NCBI GenBank assembly: GCA_019752335.1
Contig: JAIEMJ010000006.1
Span: 172,616 to 236,615, forward strand
Source of the DNA: Bryobacteraceae bacterium
GTDB lineage: Bacteria; Acidobacteriota; Terriglobia; Bryobacterales; Bryobacteraceae
Length of the DNA stretch: 64,000 nt
Direction: 5' to 3'
Shown: positions 7,027-15,922 of the stretch, piece by piece
Numbering within the stretch: position 1 is the stretch's first letter
Layout of the letters: each line of letters opens with the position of its first letter
Program-made: the position numbers and the translations under genes
Notes under the pieces: generated by a model
Seen by the model: the letters and a program-made list of their open reading frames with translations, nothing else
Database searches by the model: none
What the model was told of the DNA's origin: nothing

Positions 7027-8697
7027 TTGTTACCTCTCACTCGACGCACCCTGCTGGCGGTTAGCGCCAGCGCCTTCGCCAACGCCCAAACCGCTTTCGA
7101 CGCCTTTGAGGCCGACGTGGTCCGCCGCACGGACGACGGCATTGAAGCCTGGATGGCGCATCAGAATCTCGATCCGAAGTCCCGTCACTATGGCGGCTAT
7201 GCGGATGCCCATGGTTTCTATAACGGCGGCTCGGTCACCAACGCTTTTGAAATTCTGATGCCGTGTTATCTGCATCCGCAGTCGCGCTTCTATCAGAGTC
7301 CGCTGCTGATGGAGCGCATGAAGCTGTGCGAGATTTTCCTGCGCAATCATACCAGCGCGGAAGGCAACATTGACCTGTGGATCACGAACTTCAATTCCGC
7401 GCCGGACACTTCCTTCGCGGTCCACTCCGCCTGCCGCGCGGCGTTGCTGGCGAAGCGGCATAATGCGCCTGAGTTGACGGCGCTGGTGGAACCGTTCCTC
7501 AAGCGGTCCACGCCGGCCTTGCTGACGGGCGGGATTCACACGCCGAACCACCGTTGGGAGATGTGCGCCGCGCTCGCCTCCTTGCATGAGCTCTATCCCA
7601 ACCCAGCGCTGGTGAAGCGCGTGGACCAGTGGCTCGCCGAGGGCATCGACCTCGATAGCGACGGCCAGTATACCGAGCGCAGCAGCGTCGTCTATAACTC
7701 GGTGGTGAACCAGGCGCTCACCGTCGTGGCGATGAAGTTGAACCGGCCCGCGCTGCTCGATCCGGTGCGCCGCAACATCGACGCGGTGCTGTACCTGCTG
7801 CACGGATCCTTGGAGCAGAAGTACGAAGTAGAGACCGGCATTTCGCGCCGGCAGGACGCCAATACGCGCGGTGGCTTGGCGCGTTATTGGCATCCGCTCG
7901 CCGTGCTCGCGCAGCGCGATAACAACGCCGTCTATCGTGGTCTGGCTCGTTACTACGCGCCGTTCGCCGTCGGGCTCTGCCAGTTGATGCTGGAGCCGGA
8001 CTTACTCAAGCTCGCCGGCCCCGAGGCGCCCGTCCCGGACAACTACGAGAAGATCTTCCCACGCATGGGCGTTGCGCGCGTGCGCCGCGGACTCACTTCG
8101 GCCACCATCTACACGCAAGACAAGTCGAGCTTCTTTTCCTTGCGCCGCGGCGACGCCGTCATCCACAGCGTCCGCTTTGCGACGGGCTTCTTCGGGAAGG
8201 GACAATTCAGGGCCCATACCTTTACGCGGCGCGACGGAGCGTTCGTGTTGTCGCAAGCGTTGGAAGGCCCCTACTATCAGCCATTTTCGCCCGGCCGCCG
8301 CGTGGATATGACCTTCGACGAGACGCGCGAGCAACGCCCGAAGTCGCTGATCGCGAAGCTAAACCAGTCCGCGGAGATTCGCGAGACGGCCAAGGGCTTT
8401 GACCTGCGCATTCAGGCGGCAGGTACCAACGACGTACCGTTAACCATCGAGATCAACTGCCGCGAAGACGCCACCCTTGATGGCGTCGATCAGGTGAGCC
8501 CCGATGTCTATCGCCCAACTCGCGGCGCGTCCCGGATTTCAATTAGCCGCGGCGCGCAGGCGATCCGCGTTGCGCCGCTGCCGGTGGCACACGATTGGTA
8601 CGACGTCCGCGGCGCCGAGAGTAAGTTGCCGGGGCCGAGTATTTATCTCACAGGACTTACTCCGTTCGATGTTACTCTGCATTTCGAAGTTAGTTAG
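7027..8697 (+). CDS. Exported heparinase II/III-like polysaccharide-processing protein
   Basis: A 556-residue protein with a Tat-like leader (TRRTLLAVSASAFANAQ) that starts with TTG, the first start codon after an in-frame TGA. The N-terminal two-thirds look like an alpha/alpha toroid (repeated helices from residue about 30 to 330) with DLDSDGQYTERSSVVYN, which resembles the active-site loop of heparinase II/III and alginate lyases (DGxYxERSxxYH). The C-terminal part (about 350-556) is beta-rich. Family enzymes degrade uronic-acid polysaccharides; the assignment is distant and catalytic residues cannot be proven. Its end overlaps the convergent lactonase-fold gene by 8 bases. Confidence 0.6.
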   Translation: MLPLTRRTLLAVSASAFANAQTAFDAFEADVVRRTDDGIEAWMAHQNLDPKSRHYGGYADAHGFYNGGSVTNAFEILMPCYLHPQSRFYQSPLLMERMKLCEIFLRNHTSAEGNIDLWITNFNSAPDTSFAVHSACRAALLAKRHNAPELTALVEPFLKRSTPALLTGGIHTPNHRWEMCAALASLHELYPNPALVKRVDQWLAEGIDLDSDGQYTERSSVVYNSVVNQALTVVAMKLNRPALLDPVRRNIDAVLYLLHGSLEQKYEVETGISRRQDANTRGGLARYWHPLAVLAQRDNNAVYRGLARYYAPFAVGLCQLMLEPDLLKLAGPEAPVPDNYEKIFPRMGVARVRRGLTSATIYTQDKSSFFSLRRGDAVIHSVRFATGFFGKGQFRAHTFTRRDGAFVLSQALEGPYYQPFSPGRRVDMTFDETREQRPKSLIAKLNQSAEIRETAKGFDLRIQAAGTNDVPLTIEINCREDATLDGVDQVSPDVYRPTRGASRISISRGAQAIRVAPLPVAHDWYDVRGAESKLPGPSIYLTGLTPFDVTLHFEVS

Positions 8698-9766
8698 CGG
8701 GAAAGCGCAAACAGACCGGGCTGCCGATGGCCACTGGCGTTCCTACCAGGGTAAGTAATCCCGTGGTGCCGTTGATGCGGAAGACGCTCACCGTGTCAGA
8801 GTCCTGGGCGGCCGCCAATAGGAACTTACCATCCGGCGAAATCACGAAGCCGCGCGGGGTCTTGCCTCCCACCGGCGTCTGCCCGATTTGCCGTAGCGTC
8901 TTTCCCACGCGGAAGATGGCGATGGTATCTGCTCCACGGTTCGAGGAATAGAGGAACTTGCCCTTGGGGTGCAGCACGATCTCGGCCGCCGAGCTATTGC
9001 CGGTGAAGCCGGGCGGCAAAGCGTTCACCGTCTCCACCAGTTGGCCGCCATCGAAGACGCTGACACTCGAAAGAATCTCGTTCAGCACGTAGACGCGCTC
9101 ACCAGGTCCGAAGGCCAGGTGGCGGGGTCCGCCGCCCGGAATCGCGCGGAGGCTCGGCGTGTCCGTCAGCTTGCCGGTGGCGGGGTCGAAGCCGTAGCGC
9201 TTCACTTCGTCCAGGCCTAAATCCGCGACGTAGAGGCGGCGGCCATCGCGGCTGAAGTAAGCGGAGTGCGCATGCGGACCCGCCTGGCGCGTGGGATGCT
9301 TGCCTTGGCCGGCGTGCTGCCGGAAGTCAATGGTTTCGCTCAACCGGCCATCGGGTTCAATGCGAAACGTGGCACAACTACCGCTGGTGAAGTTGGCGGC
9401 AGCGAGCCAGCGCCCGCTGGGGTCCACTTGGACATAGGCCGGATTGACGCCGTGGCTCTTGACGGTATTCAGCACGGTGAGCTGGCCCTGCGGGCCAATG
9501 GCATAAGCCGTGAGCCGCCCTTCCTGATTGGCCACCGTGTTCACATTCACCGAATAGAGCCACGGCTTCGTCGGGTGCAGCGCCAGGAGCGACGGGTTCT
9601 CCGTCTCCACCGCGAGTTCCGGTCCGCTCAGCTTGCCGGTGCGCGGGTCAAAGCGCAGGCGCTCAATGCCTTTGCTCTTGCCGGTCCGGGTGTAAGTGCC
9701 GACGTACACCGTGCGGTCAGCGGCCATTGCGGTCATCAGTGCCATCGCCAAAACGAATCCTTTCAA
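8690..9766 (-). CDS. Secreted lactonase-family seven-bladed beta-propeller (6-phosphogluconolactonase type)
   Basis: A 358-residue protein with a signal peptide (MKGFVLAMALMTAMAA) and the PF10282-type propeller: VYVGTYTRTGKSKGI at the start, then repeated blades with HPTKPWLYSVN, DPSGRWLAAANF, SRDGRRLYVADLGLD, GPRHLAFGPGERVYVLNE and HPKGKFLYSSNRGADTI. The cytoplasmic E. coli Pgl is a lactonase; secreted acidobacterial relatives have unknown substrates. The length is normal for the family. It is convergent with the heparinase-like gene and divergent from the ceramidase-like gene. Confidence 0.85.
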   Translation of the reverse strand: MKGFVLAMALMTAMAADRTVYVGTYTRTGKSKGIERLRFDPRTGKLSGPELAVETENPSLLALHPTKPWLYSVNVNTVANQEGRLTAYAIGPQGQLTVLNTVKSHGVNPAYVQVDPSGRWLAAANFTSGSCATFRIEPDGRLSETIDFRQHAGQGKHPTRQAGPHAHSAYFSRDGRRLYVADLGLDEVKRYGFDPATGKLTDTPSLRAIPGGGPRHLAFGPGERVYVLNEILSSVSVFDGGQLVETVNALPPGFTGNSSAAEIVLHPKGKFLYSSNRGADTIAIFRVGKTLRQIGQTPVGGKTPRGFVISPDGKFLLAAAQDSDTVSVFRINGTTGLLTLVGTPVAIGSPVCLRFPAN

Positions 9767-9825
9767 GCCATACCTCCTCGAACCGCTATTGTGTCACGTC
9801 CCAGGATTGTGAGACGCTGTCCGGC

Positions 9826-11064
9826 ATGCACTTATTCCTGCTCGCGCTGCTGGCGGCTGACTTTCGCGCCGCCGTGGTGAAGGTCGACATTACCCCGAAG
9901 ACGCCGCAGTGGCTGATGGGCTATGGTCCGCGCCAGTCCACCGGAGTCTACGATCCTATCTTCCACAAGGTCGTTGCCCTGGACGACGGCACCACCCAGT
10001 TCTTTCTCGCCGCCTCGGACCTCTGTATCTTTTCGCCCAGCATCTACGACGAAGCGGCGCAGCGGCTACAGAAGCAAGGCATTGCGCCCGTGAACTTCTG
10101 GTGGACGGTAACGCATACTCACGCCGGCCCCGAAGTAGGTCCGCCAGGGATGTACGATGTGCTGCTGGCCGGCCGTTCAGACCACGAATGGAGTCGCGAA
10201 TACGCGGAGTTCGCCGTGGCTTCCCTGGTGCAGGCCGTGCTGGACGCCCGCTCCCGTCTAGCCCCCGCGCGCCTCGGCACGGGGACGGGGACGTCGTTCG
10301 CCAACATCAACCGCCGCGCGCGCGACGTGGATGGGCGCATCTCGCTGGGACTCAATCCCGACGGCCCGGTAGACCGTCAGATCGGCCTGCTGCGGCTCGA
10401 TCATCCCGATGGCCAGCCCCTCGCGCTGATCGCCAACTACGCCATGCACGGCACCGTGATGGGCGGCCAGTTCACGCAGGTGAGCGGCGACGGGCCGGGT
10501 ACGGTGGCGGCTTACGTCGAAAGCCGGCTCGGCGTGCCGATGCTCTACGTCAACGGGGCTGCGGGCAACATCGCGCCCATCTATAGCGTCTACCCGAATC
10601 CGAAGAGCGGGCATCTGTCGGAGTTCGGGGTGCTGTTGGGAGACCGGATTCTGGAGGCCAATCGCGCGCTCGCCACCCAAGCCGGACCGGTGCGGCTGCA
10701 ATCGGCCGAGCTCTGGGTGGAGACGCCGCGCAAAGCGGGGCTCGGCTGGCCCGTCGGCCTGGAGCGCTACACGACGGCCGGGCGGCAAGTGCGCCTCCCG
10801 GTCCGGTTTCTTCGCCTGAACGACACGGTGCTGTGGGCCGCGCCGGTGGAGATGTTTTGCGAACTTGCGTTCGCGGTACGAGCGGCTTCGCCCTTCCGAA
10901 ATACTTTCTTCTACGGCTACACCAACGGCTGGCTCGGCTACCTGCCAACCGCGAAGGCCTTCGAGGAAGGCGGCTATGAGCCGGGCACTTCGCCCTTTAC
11001 CCCACGGGCCGAAAACGACGTCACTAGGCAGGTAACCGGCTTTCTACAAGGATGGGGCAAGTGA
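9826..11064 (+). CDS. Neutral/alkaline ceramidase-like hydrolase
   Basis: A 412-residue protein beginning MHLFLLALLAADF, a short signal peptide; the open frame upstream of 9826 is not leader-like. It matches the N-terminal domain of neutral/alkaline ceramidases (PF04734): AAVVKVDITPKTPQWLMGYG, the metal-binding THTHAGPE, NYAMHGTVMGG, the GDGPG loop and YVNGAAGNIAP. It lacks the C-terminal immunoglobulin-like domain of full-length ceramidases, as do many acidobacterial members, so the substrate may be another amide. Its 3' end overlaps the start of the glycerate kinase gene by 13 bases. Confidence 0.8.
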   Translation: MHLFLLALLAADFRAAVVKVDITPKTPQWLMGYGPRQSTGVYDPIFHKVVALDDGTTQFFLAASDLCIFSPSIYDEAAQRLQKQGIAPVNFWWTVTHTHAGPEVGPPGMYDVLLAGRSDHEWSREYAEFAVASLVQAVLDARSRLAPARLGTGTGTSFANINRRARDVDGRISLGLNPDGPVDRQIGLLRLDHPDGQPLALIANYAMHGTVMGGQFTQVSGDGPGTVAAYVESRLGVPMLYVNGAAGNIAPIYSVYPNPKSGHLSEFGVLLGDRILEANRALATQAGPVRLQSAELWVETPRKAGLGWPVGLERYTTAGRQVRLPVRFLRLNDTVLWAAPVEMFCELAFAVRAASPFRNTFFYGYTNGWLGYLPTAKAFEEGGYEPGTSPFTPRAENDVTRQVTGFLQGWGK

Positions 11065-12422
11065 CTTACCAGAAACTTCGCCGCGATGCCCAAGCCATCT
11101 TCCGCGCCGCGTTGCGCGCGGCTGACCCGCGCGAAGGCATCCGCCGCGCCCGGCCCCGGTTCCAGGCCTTGCTCGACCGGCCCTATGATCACATCTACGT
11201 AGTGGGCGCCGGTAAAGCCTCGGCGGCGATGGCCCTGGAGGTGGAACGCATCCTGGGCCGGCGCATCAGCGGCGGCCTGATCAACACCAAGCACGGCCAT
11301 CTGGCCACGCTGCGGCGCATCGAGTTGAACGAGTGCGCGCATCCGGTGCCGGACGAAGCCGGCGTGGCGGGCGCGCGGCGGATCGCGCAGATCGCCGCTG
11401 AAGCCACCGCACAGGACCTGGTGATCTGCCTGATCTCCGGCGGGGCCTCGGCGCTGTTGCCCCTGCCCGCCGAAGGACTCACGCTCGACGACAAGCAGCA
11501 CGTCACCCGCCAGTTGCTGGCTTGCGGTGCGAACATCCACGAGATCAATACGGTGCGCAAGCACCTCTCAGCGATCAAGGGCGGACAATTGGCGGCGCTC
11601 GCTGCTCCCGCGAAGTTGCTGACGCTCGTGCTTTCGGACGTTATCGGCGACGACCTCAGCGTGATCGGCTCCGGCCCCACCGTGCCCGACGGCTCCACGT
11701 TCGCGCAAGCCCGCGAGATTCTGGCGCGCTACCGGATCCAGCCCTCGGCGGCCGTCGCGCGGCATCTGGCGGCGGAAGCGCGCGAGAATCCCACCCGCTT
11801 GCCCCACGCCCAAACACTGATTGTGGGCGCGAATCGCCTGGCGGTGGACGCCGCCGCGAGCGAAGCCAGGCAGCGCGGCTACCGGCCGCTCGTGCTCTCC
11901 ACAACCATTGAAGGCGAGACGCGCGATGTGGCGCGGATGCACGCGGCCATCGCGCGCGAGGTGCTGGAGAGCGGCCAACCGGTGCGGTCGCCGGCGTGCC
12001 TGATTTCCGGCGGCGAAACCACAGTCACGCTCGACGCGGACGGCAAGGGCGGGCGCAATCAGGAGTTCGTCCTGGCCGCCGCGCTCGATTTGCCGCCCGG
12101 CGTGGTAGTGCTGAGCGCGGGCACCGACGGCACGGATGGCCCCACCGACGCGGCGGGTGCGATCGCGGATTCCCAGACCCTTACCAAAGCGAAAGCGCGT
12201 GGACTGGATCCACGCGCTTATCTCGCTCGCCACGACAGCTACCACTTCTTCGACGCCCTGGGCGACCTGATCCGCACCGGACCCACCGGCACGAACGTAA
12301 TGGACGTCCGCTTGCTGCTTACTGCTGCTCGACCTTTGGTAAAGTCTTCGGCAAAGGCGGCAAAGGAGCCACCGGCGCTGAAGGCGGAGAGACCGGTGAA
12401 ATCGCCGAAGTCTCGCCGGTAG
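11052..12422 (+). CDS. Glycerate 2-kinase, MOFRL family
   Basis: A 456-residue cytoplasmic protein with the DUF4147/MOFRL two-domain plan: DHIYVVGAGKASAAMA, LISGGASALLPLPAEGL, EINTVRKHLSAIKGGQLA, SDVIGDDLSVIGSGPT, and the C-terminal MOFRL region CLISGGETTVTL, GRNQEFVLAAAL, SAGTDGTDGPTDAAG. It phosphorylates D-glycerate to 2-phosphoglycerate in sugar-acid and C2 metabolism. The start is ATG 11052 or GTG 11061, both inside the ceramidase gene. Family members end near GPTGTNVMDVRLLL; here a Lys/Arg/Pro-rich tail of about 37 residues follows and reads across the 3' end of the opposite-strand gene, pointing to a lost stop codon. Confidence 0.9.
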   Translation: MGQVTYQKLRRDAQAIFRAALRAADPREGIRRARPRFQALLDRPYDHIYVVGAGKASAAMALEVERILGRRISGGLINTKHGHLATLRRIELNECAHPVPDEAGVAGARRIAQIAAEATAQDLVICLISGGASALLPLPAEGLTLDDKQHVTRQLLACGANIHEINTVRKHLSAIKGGQLAALAAPAKLLTLVLSDVIGDDLSVIGSGPTVPDGSTFAQAREILARYRIQPSAAVARHLAAEARENPTRLPHAQTLIVGANRLAVDAAASEARQRGYRPLVLSTTIEGETRDVARMHAAIAREVLESGQPVRSPACLISGGETTVTLDADGKGGRNQEFVLAAALDLPPGVVVLSAGTDGTDGPTDAAGAIADSQTLTKAKARGLDPRAYLARHDSYHFFDALGDLIRTGPTGTNVMDVRLLLTAARPLVKSSAKAAKEPPALKAERPVKSPKSRR

Positions 12423-13767
12423 AGCGCAGCACCGTCAACGATCCGCGATCCGTCGAGACGTTGATCTTGGGGCCCGCGCCCGTGGTGCCTTGGATGATGC
12501 CTCCGCGGTCGGCCGGGCCGGACGTCAGTGGCGCGCCGAATTCGTTCTCATACTCGCCGCGCTTGGTGGTGGCCGAAAGCTGGAAGCCGGCTTTGGACGG
12601 CATCGCCAATGTCACGGCGCCGCTACGCGTGCGCGCTTCGATCATCGCCATGGGCTGGCGGTTGGGCCGCAGTTCGATGTCGCCGCGATCCAGGTCAATC
12701 TCCAGGGATTGCGAGAAGTTCGAGAGCTTCAGGTCCCGGGAGCGGGAGCGGACGACGATCTTGGCCGGACCGGTAAAGTCGTCGGCGTCAATCTCGCCGC
12801 GCGTCATGCGGACCTCGCCATTGATGCGCTCCATGGCCATCTCCGAGGAGTCGCTGCGGAAGCGGATTGGCTTGGCGAGTTGGCGGAAACGCAGGTCGCC
12901 GGTATAGCGGAAATCCACCGTCACTTGTCCGGCGATGTTCTCGAGGTCCAAGTCCTCGCCCCGGCCCTTCACTTCGACGGTGCCCTTCACGTTGGCGGCG
13001 CGGACGGTGTCGCTGCGACGCACTTCGATGCGGGCAGAGCCGATGTCGTTCAAGCGCACACCGGCGTTGTCGCTATCGACGTCCACGGCGCCCGTGATCC
13101 CGGTCACGTCAAAGTCGCCGTAGCGGCCCTTGCACTCCACGCTCACGTTGCGCGGCAAGGCGATGTCGAGTTCGGCGGAAAGGCGCTCCTGGCCCGTCCA
13201 ACGCTCCTGGCTGGTGCGGATGTAGAGGACGTCGCCCTGGCGAGAGAGGCTGAGCGGGATGCGGGCGTTGGCGCGTTCCGCGGTAGCGCGGTCCAGCGCG
13301 CGGATGATGGTGCGGCCATCCACCTTAACGGCGTTGCCATCGCCGCCGACGAGGCGGGCGTTTCCGCGCAGGTTTTCGAGCACGATCTTCTTCACGCCGT
13401 CGGCCGATTGCTCACCATGCAGGGGAAAGTCGTAGGTCTCGCCCACCATGTTCCAGCCGAGGATGTTGAAACGGTCCCCCGGCCAGTTGGTGATGCGTCC
13501 GGCGGCGGAGGTACCCATGCCGAAGATGCTCAAAAAGATGATGAAGGCCCATTCGCCGCCGCTCACACCCCGCTGTGGCAGCACTTGGCCTTGCTGCCAG
13601 GAGTAAAGAATCTCGACGGTGCGAATGGCCCCCCAACCGACGAGCACCCAAGGCCAGTAGCCGGCAATCAGGCGCCAAACGGAAAGCTCTGGCCGAAGGT
13701 TGTTGATGAGGAAGAGGACGCCGATCGCGATCACGATCAACGGGGCGATAAGACTCGCTCTTTTCAT
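12319..13767 (-). CDS. Membrane-anchored DUF4097-type beta-helical protein with LiaF-like N-terminus
   Basis: A 482-residue protein, last gene of the sigma-factor operon. Residues about 5-25 form a transmembrane helix with APLIVIAIGVLFLINNL, followed by a second (RLIAGYWPWVLVGWGAI) and a third (EWAFIIFLSIFGMGTSA). From residue about 110 the protein becomes a long run of short beta strands (GRYGDFDVTGITGAVDVDSD, LENIAGQVTVDFRYTGDL, DRGDIELRPN), the pattern of DUF4097 adhesin-like domains, ending in a proline-rich tail. It is probably an envelope protein exposed outside the inner membrane. Its start overlaps the preceding gene by 4 bases and its end overlaps the glycerate kinase gene by 104 bases. 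Confidence 0.75.
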   Translation of the reverse strand: MKRASLIAPLIVIAIGVLFLINNLRPELSVWRLIAGYWPWVLVGWGAIRTVEILYSWQQGQVLPQRGVSGGEWAFIIFLSIFGMGTSAAGRITNWPGDRFNILGWNMVGETYDFPLHGEQSADGVKKIVLENLRGNARLVGGDGNAVKVDGRTIIRALDRATAERANARIPLSLSRQGDVLYIRTSQERWTGQERLSAELDIALPRNVSVECKGRYGDFDVTGITGAVDVDSDNAGVRLNDIGSARIEVRRSDTVRAANVKGTVEVKGRGEDLDLENIAGQVTVDFRYTGDLRFRQLAKPIRFRSDSSEMAMERINGEVRMTRGEIDADDFTGPAKIVVRSRSRDLKLSNFSQSLEIDLDRGDIELRPNRQPMAMIEARTRSGAVTLAMPSKAGFQLSATTKRGEYENEFGAPLTSGPADRGGIIQGTTGAGPKINVSTDRGSLTVLRSTGETSAISPVSPPSAPVAPLPPLPKTLPKVEQQ

Positions 13768-13955
13768 TGGGCGCCTCCTACAGGATTCTTGATCGCCAGG
13801 CTCTCCAGCAATTTGAAGAGGCCGAAAACGATGATCAAAGCGGGCCAGGTGCTGGCGAACGAGAAGCCGCCATTCTGGTCAATCACAAAGAGCACGCCGA
13901 GCGCGATCAGCAACACGGGTCCGCGCAGGGCGCCGAAGAGGTTGGCTTGATTCAT
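13764..13955 (-). CDS. Small two-helix membrane protein, LiaF/DUF5668-like
   Basis: A 63-residue protein made almost entirely of two hydrophobic helices. The first, GPVLLIALGVLFVIDQNGGF, closely resembles segments in both neighbouring proteins (GPVLLIGLGVFALLANL and APLIVIAIGVLFLINNL); the second is WPALIIVFGLFKLLESL. It overlaps the genes before and after it by 4 bases each (ATGA type), so it is translated in step with them. The repeated motif suggests that the three membrane proteins pack together. Role unknown. Confidence 0.75.
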   Translation of the reverse strand: MNQANLFGALRGPVLLIALGVLFVIDQNGGFSFASTWPALIIVFGLFKLLESLAIKNPVGGAQ

Positions 13956-14620
13956 GACTTATCGCCCCCTGCCGCGCGCACGTACAGCATATAGCCACCC
14001 AGCGCGATCAGGCCCACCGGCCACCAGCGCATCATTTCACGTACCGAAATCACTTCGAGGTTGGCCAGCAAGGCAAAGACACCCAACCCGATCAGCAGCA
14101 CTGGACCCACGGGAAAGCCACTGCCCCCCAGCGGCGCCAAGCTTGAAAATTCGTCCACCGGCAGCCCGGCCACGCGGCGTTTCGCGGTATGCATCGCCTC
14201 AAAGGCCATGTAAAAGATGAAGGCCGGAATCAGGAACCCGAAGAGCGACTCCAAAGGACCCGTGCGCTGGTCCGCCATGCTGACCAGGAATCCGAAGACG
14301 ACGACATGCAGGAGCCCCTTGCCGTATTGGGCGTTGTAAATCGCGCCGACGCCGGGGATCAGCCCTAAGAAAAAGGCCAGCCCAGGGTTCGCATCGGAGG
14401 CCGCCACGGGCGTGGCGGGCGGCGGCGCGGCCGTCGCGTAGGGATTCTCCGCCGTGCCCATCGGGGCGTGCGCGTCGCAGTACATCGTGCCGTTGGCGTA
14501 GCGGACGTTGGCCGTAGTCAGCGCCACGCCGCAAGCGCGGCAGTAGCCCAGGACGGGCGCCGGAGCCGGTAATGCCGGCGGAGGAGCGTTGTTTTCGGAG
14601 TTCGTCATGTCAGGCGTCAT
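13952..14620 (-). CDS. B-box-type zinc-binding membrane protein with LiaF-like segment
   Basis: A 222-residue protein. A proline/alanine-rich start leads to a zinc site at about residues 27-51 (YCRACGVAL, MYCDAHAP: Cys, Cys, Cys, Asp/His), like the B-box-type fingers found in many acidobacterial membrane proteins. Then come hydrophobic segments: GLAFFLGLIPGVGAIYNAQ, LLHVVVFGFLVSMA, a third near FIPAF/FIFYMAF, GPVLLIGLGVFALLANL and WWPVGLIALGGYMLYV. The penultimate one is the motif shared with the two downstream proteins. It starts inside the ATGA overlap with the anti-sigma gene. It may help sense envelope state, by position only. Confidence 0.7.
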   Translation of the reverse strand: MTPDMTNSENNAPPPALPAPAPVLGYCRACGVALTTANVRYANGTMYCDAHAPMGTAENPYATAAPPPATPVAASDANPGLAFFLGLIPGVGAIYNAQYGKGLLHVVVFGFLVSMADQRTGPLESLFGFLIPAFIFYMAFEAMHTAKRRVAGLPVDEFSSLAPLGGSGFPVGPVLLIGLGVFALLANLEVISVREMMRWWPVGLIALGGYMLYVRAAGGDKS

Positions 14621-15177
14621 TTCGCGGATCCTTCGGTCTTCTTCTGTTCGTTCTTCTGCTCGGCTTCCTGGTCGCTCAAATCCTTCAGCCGGCTTTGTAT
14701 CTCATAAACCACCCGCAACGACTCGTAGTACTTCAGCGTGCGGTCCCAAACGCGGTGCGTCTTATCTTCAAATGCGGCCCAAACCTTCACCGGGTCCAGG
14801 TCCGACGGCTTCAGTTGCTTCACCGGCGCCGTAAAGCGGCCCAGCATGGAGAACGACAGAATCGTCATCGCCATGCCCATGGCCAGCCTCGGCTGCCAGA
14901 CGGGCTTTAGCCAATTGCGCAGCCAGCCGGACTTCCGCCCCGGCGCTTGCACGCCCTCACTGGCCGGCACCTCATGGATGATGCGCGTAATCAACTGGGC
15001 CGGCGGCGTTACTTCCGGTACGCCCTCCAGGAAACTGAGCACTTCACGCGAATCGTCCACCAACGCGTGGCAAGCGGCGCAACCCGTCAAATGCGCTTCC
15101 GCGGCCGCGCGCGTTGCCGTGTCCAGCGTGCCGTCGACGTAGTCGCATACCAGGATGTCCAATTCCGCGCAGTTCAT
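14617..15177 (-). CDS. Zinc-finger anti-sigma factor with one transmembrane helix
   Basis: A 186-residue protein immediately after an ECF sigma gene. The N-terminus has the zf-HC2 anti-sigma site: CDYVDGTLD, then EAHLTGCAACHALV (His-x3-Cys-x2-Cys), which binds and silences the sigma factor. A single hydrophobic helix follows (PRLAMGMAMTILSFSMLG, about residues 95-113), and the C-terminal 70 residues, presumably periplasmic, are strongly charged and helical (KDLSDQEAEQKNEQKKTEG). Release of the sigma factor is usually by proteolysis or a conformational change. The gap to the sigma stop is 10 bases. Confidence 0.85.
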   Translation of the reverse strand: MNCAELDILVCDYVDGTLDTATRAAAEAHLTGCAACHALVDDSREVLSFLEGVPEVTPPAQLITRIIHEVPASEGVQAPGRKSGWLRNWLKPVWQPRLAMGMAMTILSFSMLGRFTAPVKQLKPSDLDPVKVWAAFEDKTHRVWDRTLKYYESLRVVYEIQSRLKDLSDQEAEQKNEQKKTEGSAK

Positions 15178-15187
15178 TTCTTCCTTC

Positions 15188-15922
15188 CTACATCGTCATC
15201 TTGTGCCGGCGCAGTAGACGCGCCAATTCGGCGCGGCCCCGGTTCAGCCGGCTCTTCACAGTGCCCTCGGGCACGTTCAGCGCCTGGGCGATCTCGCGAT
15301 ATTCGAGCTCTTCGAGGTCGCGCAGGATCACCGTCTCGCGCAACTCAGGCGATAGCTTCTGCAGCGCCGCTTGCAATAGTTCGCTCGCCTCGCGGCCCAC
15401 GACGCGGCTATCCGTGCGGGTCTCCACCGCCGTCTTCGACTCCAGCACCGTCAGCGAATCCTCCAGCGAATCGCTCGCCCTCTCTAACTTGCTTCGACGG
15501 TAATGGTCGATCAATAGGTTACGCGTTAATCGCGTCAGCCAAACCTGAAATGACCCTTCGCCACTACGGAAGCTCTTCAGGCTGCGAAAGACGCGCAGGA
15601 AAACGTCCTGCGTCAGGTCCTGCGCCTGGGTGTCGTTGTTGGTGAAGCGGTAGGCGATCGAGTACACCCGCTTCGTATGCAAGCGCACCAGATTTTCCCA
15701 GGCGGCCTCCTCGCCCGCTAGGCAGCGCTCCACCAGTTCGGTGTCGGCGTTGGCGTCTGAGGCGAAAATATTGTCCAAGCGTTTTTCCACGGCGCCCGAA
15801 GGCGCACTCTGCGTTCCCCAAGCGATTAGGCCACCGCTGAACCCGCCACCGCGCGAATCGATGCTAAGCTCAGCTTGAGCGAACGGTTGGAATGTCAGCA
15901 CTGGAATCCCGGGGAATCTCAT
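15188..15922 (-). CDS. ECF-type RNA polymerase sigma-70 factor (RpoE-like)
   Basis: The core (about 190 residues) has sigma region 2 (LVRLHTKRVYSIAYRFTN, AQDLTQDVFLRVFRSL, FQVWLTRLTRNLLIDHYRR) and region 4 (LQKLSPELRETVILRDLEEL then YREIAQALNVPEGTVKSRLN), so it should direct polymerase to a small regulon and its own operon. The start is uncertain. The ATG at 15922 has AAGGA seven bases before it and is used here; a GTG at 15961 and a GTG at 15790 are alternatives, and the last would give the usual ECF length. The extra N-terminal residues are hydrophobic and unlike other ECF factors. Confidence 0.85.
   Translation of the reverse strand: MRFPGIPVLTFQPFAQAELSIDSRGGGFSGGLIAWGTQSAPSGAVEKRLDNIFASDANADTELVERCLAGEEAAWENLVRLHTKRVYSIAYRFTNNDTQAQDLTQDVFLRVFRSLKSFRSGEGSFQVWLTRLTRNLLIDHYRRSKLERASDSLEDSLTVLESKTAVETRTDSRVVGREASELLQAALQKLSPELRETVILRDLEELEYREIAQALNVPEGTVKSRLNRGRAELARLLRRHKMTM

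Noticed and set aside
12490..13950. A 486-codon plus-strand frame opposite the sigma-operon membrane genes.
   Set aside because: The opposite strand carries three clearly recognisable, translationally coupled membrane proteins; this frame is low-information Ala/Asp/Gly-rich antisense.
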